DNA from: an uncultured Bacteroidales bacterium
GTDB lineage: Bacteria; Bacteroidota; Bacteroidia; Bacteroidales; P3
NCBI GenBank assembly: GCA_905236405.1
Contig: CAJOQB010000023.1
Coordinates: 1-16,828, forward strand
Direction: 5' to 3'
DNA length: 16,828 nucleotides
The notes under the pieces were generated by a model. It was not told the DNA's origin. It saw only the letters and a list, made by a program, of their open reading frames with translations, and did not search any database. Shown in pieces: positions 16,055-16,828 of the stretch; within the stretch, counting starts at the first letter, position 1; each line of letters opens with the position of its first letter. Made by a program: the position numbers and the translations under genes.

Positions 16055-16614
16055 ACGATGTCTACATACATGAAAGCAGCTACGTCGATGACGATGTACA
16101 GATTGGTGCCGGCACCAAGGTGTGGCATTTCTGTCATATCCAATCAGGCGCTCGTATCGGGCGACGCTGTTCGTTAGGGCAGAATGTCAACATTGGCAAC
16201 CATGTGCATATGGGTGATGGTGTCCGCATACAGAACAATGTGTCGGTATACGATGGTGTCGAGTTGGAAGACAATGTTTTCTGTGGCCCCAGTTGTGTTT
16301 TCACAAACGTCTTGTTGCCACGAGCCAAATACCCAGTCAATGGTGTGTATGCGAAGACATTGGTCAAGGAAGGAGCGTCTTTGGGAGCCAACTGTACGGT
16401 GGTATGTGGCCATACGATTGGTCGAGGTGCCATGATTGCAGCGGGAGCTGTGGTGACCAACGATGTACCCGATTATGCTCTGATGGCAGGTGTGCCAGCT
16501 CGCCAGATAGGGTGGGTGTGTGAATGTGGCAAGAAACTCAATGAACAATACTGTTGTTCCTGTGGTCGACAATACCAGTTGCAGGACAATGGTCGCTTAG
16601 TACAAGATAAATAA
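16048..16614 (+). CDS. wbpD: UDP-amino-sugar N-acetyltransferase, WbpD/WlbB-like, with C-terminal zinc-ribbon cysteines
   Basis: Probably acetylates the 3-amino group of UDP-2-acetamido-3-amino-glucuronic acid with acetyl-CoA. The 188-residue protein is a left-handed beta-helix with repeating hexapeptides from residue about 15 to 150 (KVWHFCHIQ, IGRRCSLGQNVNIGN, GVRIQNNVSVYDGV, FCGPSCVFTN, GASLGANCTVVCG). The GVPARQIGWV end is standard for the family. After it come CECG and CCSCG, a CxC plus CxxC set likely to bind zinc. It starts inside the previous gene and precedes the aminotransferase by 20 bases, the expected gene order. Confidence 0.9.
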   Translation: MVNDVYIHESSYVDDDVQIGAGTKVWHFCHIQSGARIGRRCSLGQNVNIGNHVHMGDGVRIQNNVSVYDGVELEDNVFCGPSCVFTNVLLPRAKYPVNGVYAKTLVKEGASLGANCTVVCGHTIGRGAMIAAGAVVTNDVPDYALMAGVPARQIGWVCECGKKLNEQYCCSCGRQYQLQDNGRLVQDK

Positions 16615-16634
16615 ATAACAAGAAAAAATAGAAT

Positions 16635-16828
16635 ATGCAATTCCGAGATTTACAACGACAATACGAGGCTCTTCATCCTCAGATAGAAACCGCCATGAAG
16701 AAGGTGTCTGCTTCGGGGAGTTTCATTATGGGTCGTTGTGTCGAGGAGTTGGAAGAGCGTTTGGCTCGCTATGTGGGTGTCAAGCATTGTGTGACATGTG
16801 GCAATGGTACAGATGCCCTGTATTTGGC
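16635..16828 (+). CDS. wbpE: DegT/DnrJ/EryC1 aminotransferase, WbpE-like (3' end outside window)
   Basis: PLP-dependent enzyme that would aminate the 3-keto sugar made by the WbpB-like protein, giving the substrate of the WbpD-like acetyltransferase. Only the first 64 residues are in the window. They start with FRDLQRQYEALHPQIETAM, then GSFIMGRCVEELEERLA and CGNGTDAL, the PLP-phosphate loop of the family. The N-terminal FRDLQRQY form is typical of WbpE/WlbC and relatives. The catalytic Lys lies beyond the edge. Confidence 0.88.
   Translation, partial: MQFRDLQRQYEALHPQIETAMKKVSASGSFIMGRCVEELEERLARYVGVKHCVTCGNGTDALYL

Noticed and set aside
1..16828. CRISPR arrays, tRNA or rRNA genes, insertion sequences, prophage or defence genes
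   Set aside because: None was seen: no regularly spaced repeats, no cloverleaf-like tracts, no transposase or integrase motifs.

Overview
The window looks like chromosomal DNA from the phylum Bacteroidetes (Bacteroidota), most likely an order Bacteroidales member such as Prevotella or a relative. This rests on TAnnTTTG-type -7 promoter boxes, weak or absent Shine-Dalgarno sites, a Wzc-like tyrosine kinase with a Tyr-Gly tail, a long RmlB and a long QueA-type protein. No tool or database search was run; all family calls come from motifs read in the translations.

The layout is two divergent halves meeting at an AT-rich gene-free stretch at 7459-7823. The left half is on the minus strand. Reading away from the centre it holds a MurU/HddC-like sugar-phosphate nucleotidylyltransferase, a 981-residue AddB-like PD-(D/E)XK nuclease with an iron-sulfur cysteine set, a lipoprotein with OmpA-like and TPR regions (own promoter and a clear rho-independent terminator), phosphatidylserine synthase pssA, and a queA-type gene cut by the window edge. 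pssA and queA overlap by 11 bases.

The right half is on the plus strand and is the start of an exopolysaccharide, capsule or O-antigen locus. A promoter at 7692-7719 precedes a Wza-like export lipoprotein and a Wzc-like bacterial tyrosine kinase. A gene-free spacer with two hairpins follows, then rfbC, rfbD and rfbB for dTDP-L-rhamnose, a WecA/MraY-family sugar-1-phosphate transferase that would load the first sugar on the lipid carrier, and three genes matching the WbpB-WbpD-WbpE route to UDP-2,3-diacetamido-2,3-dideoxyglucuronic acid; the last is cut by the window end. The genes fit one assembly line: make nucleotide sugars, start the lipid-linked unit, and polymerise and export it under kinase control. 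Missing from the window are rmlA, the UDP-GlcNAc 6-dehydrogenase (wbpA), the flippase, the polymerase and later glycosyltransferases.

I see no convincing wholly new system. The points most worth a second look are the kinase tail of 14 consecutive Tyr-Gly units with a near-exact 24-bp duplication, the five-copy 11-bp repeat upstream of the export operon, the long stem-loop between the kinase and the rhamnose genes, and the AddB-like protein with no AddA partner beside it.
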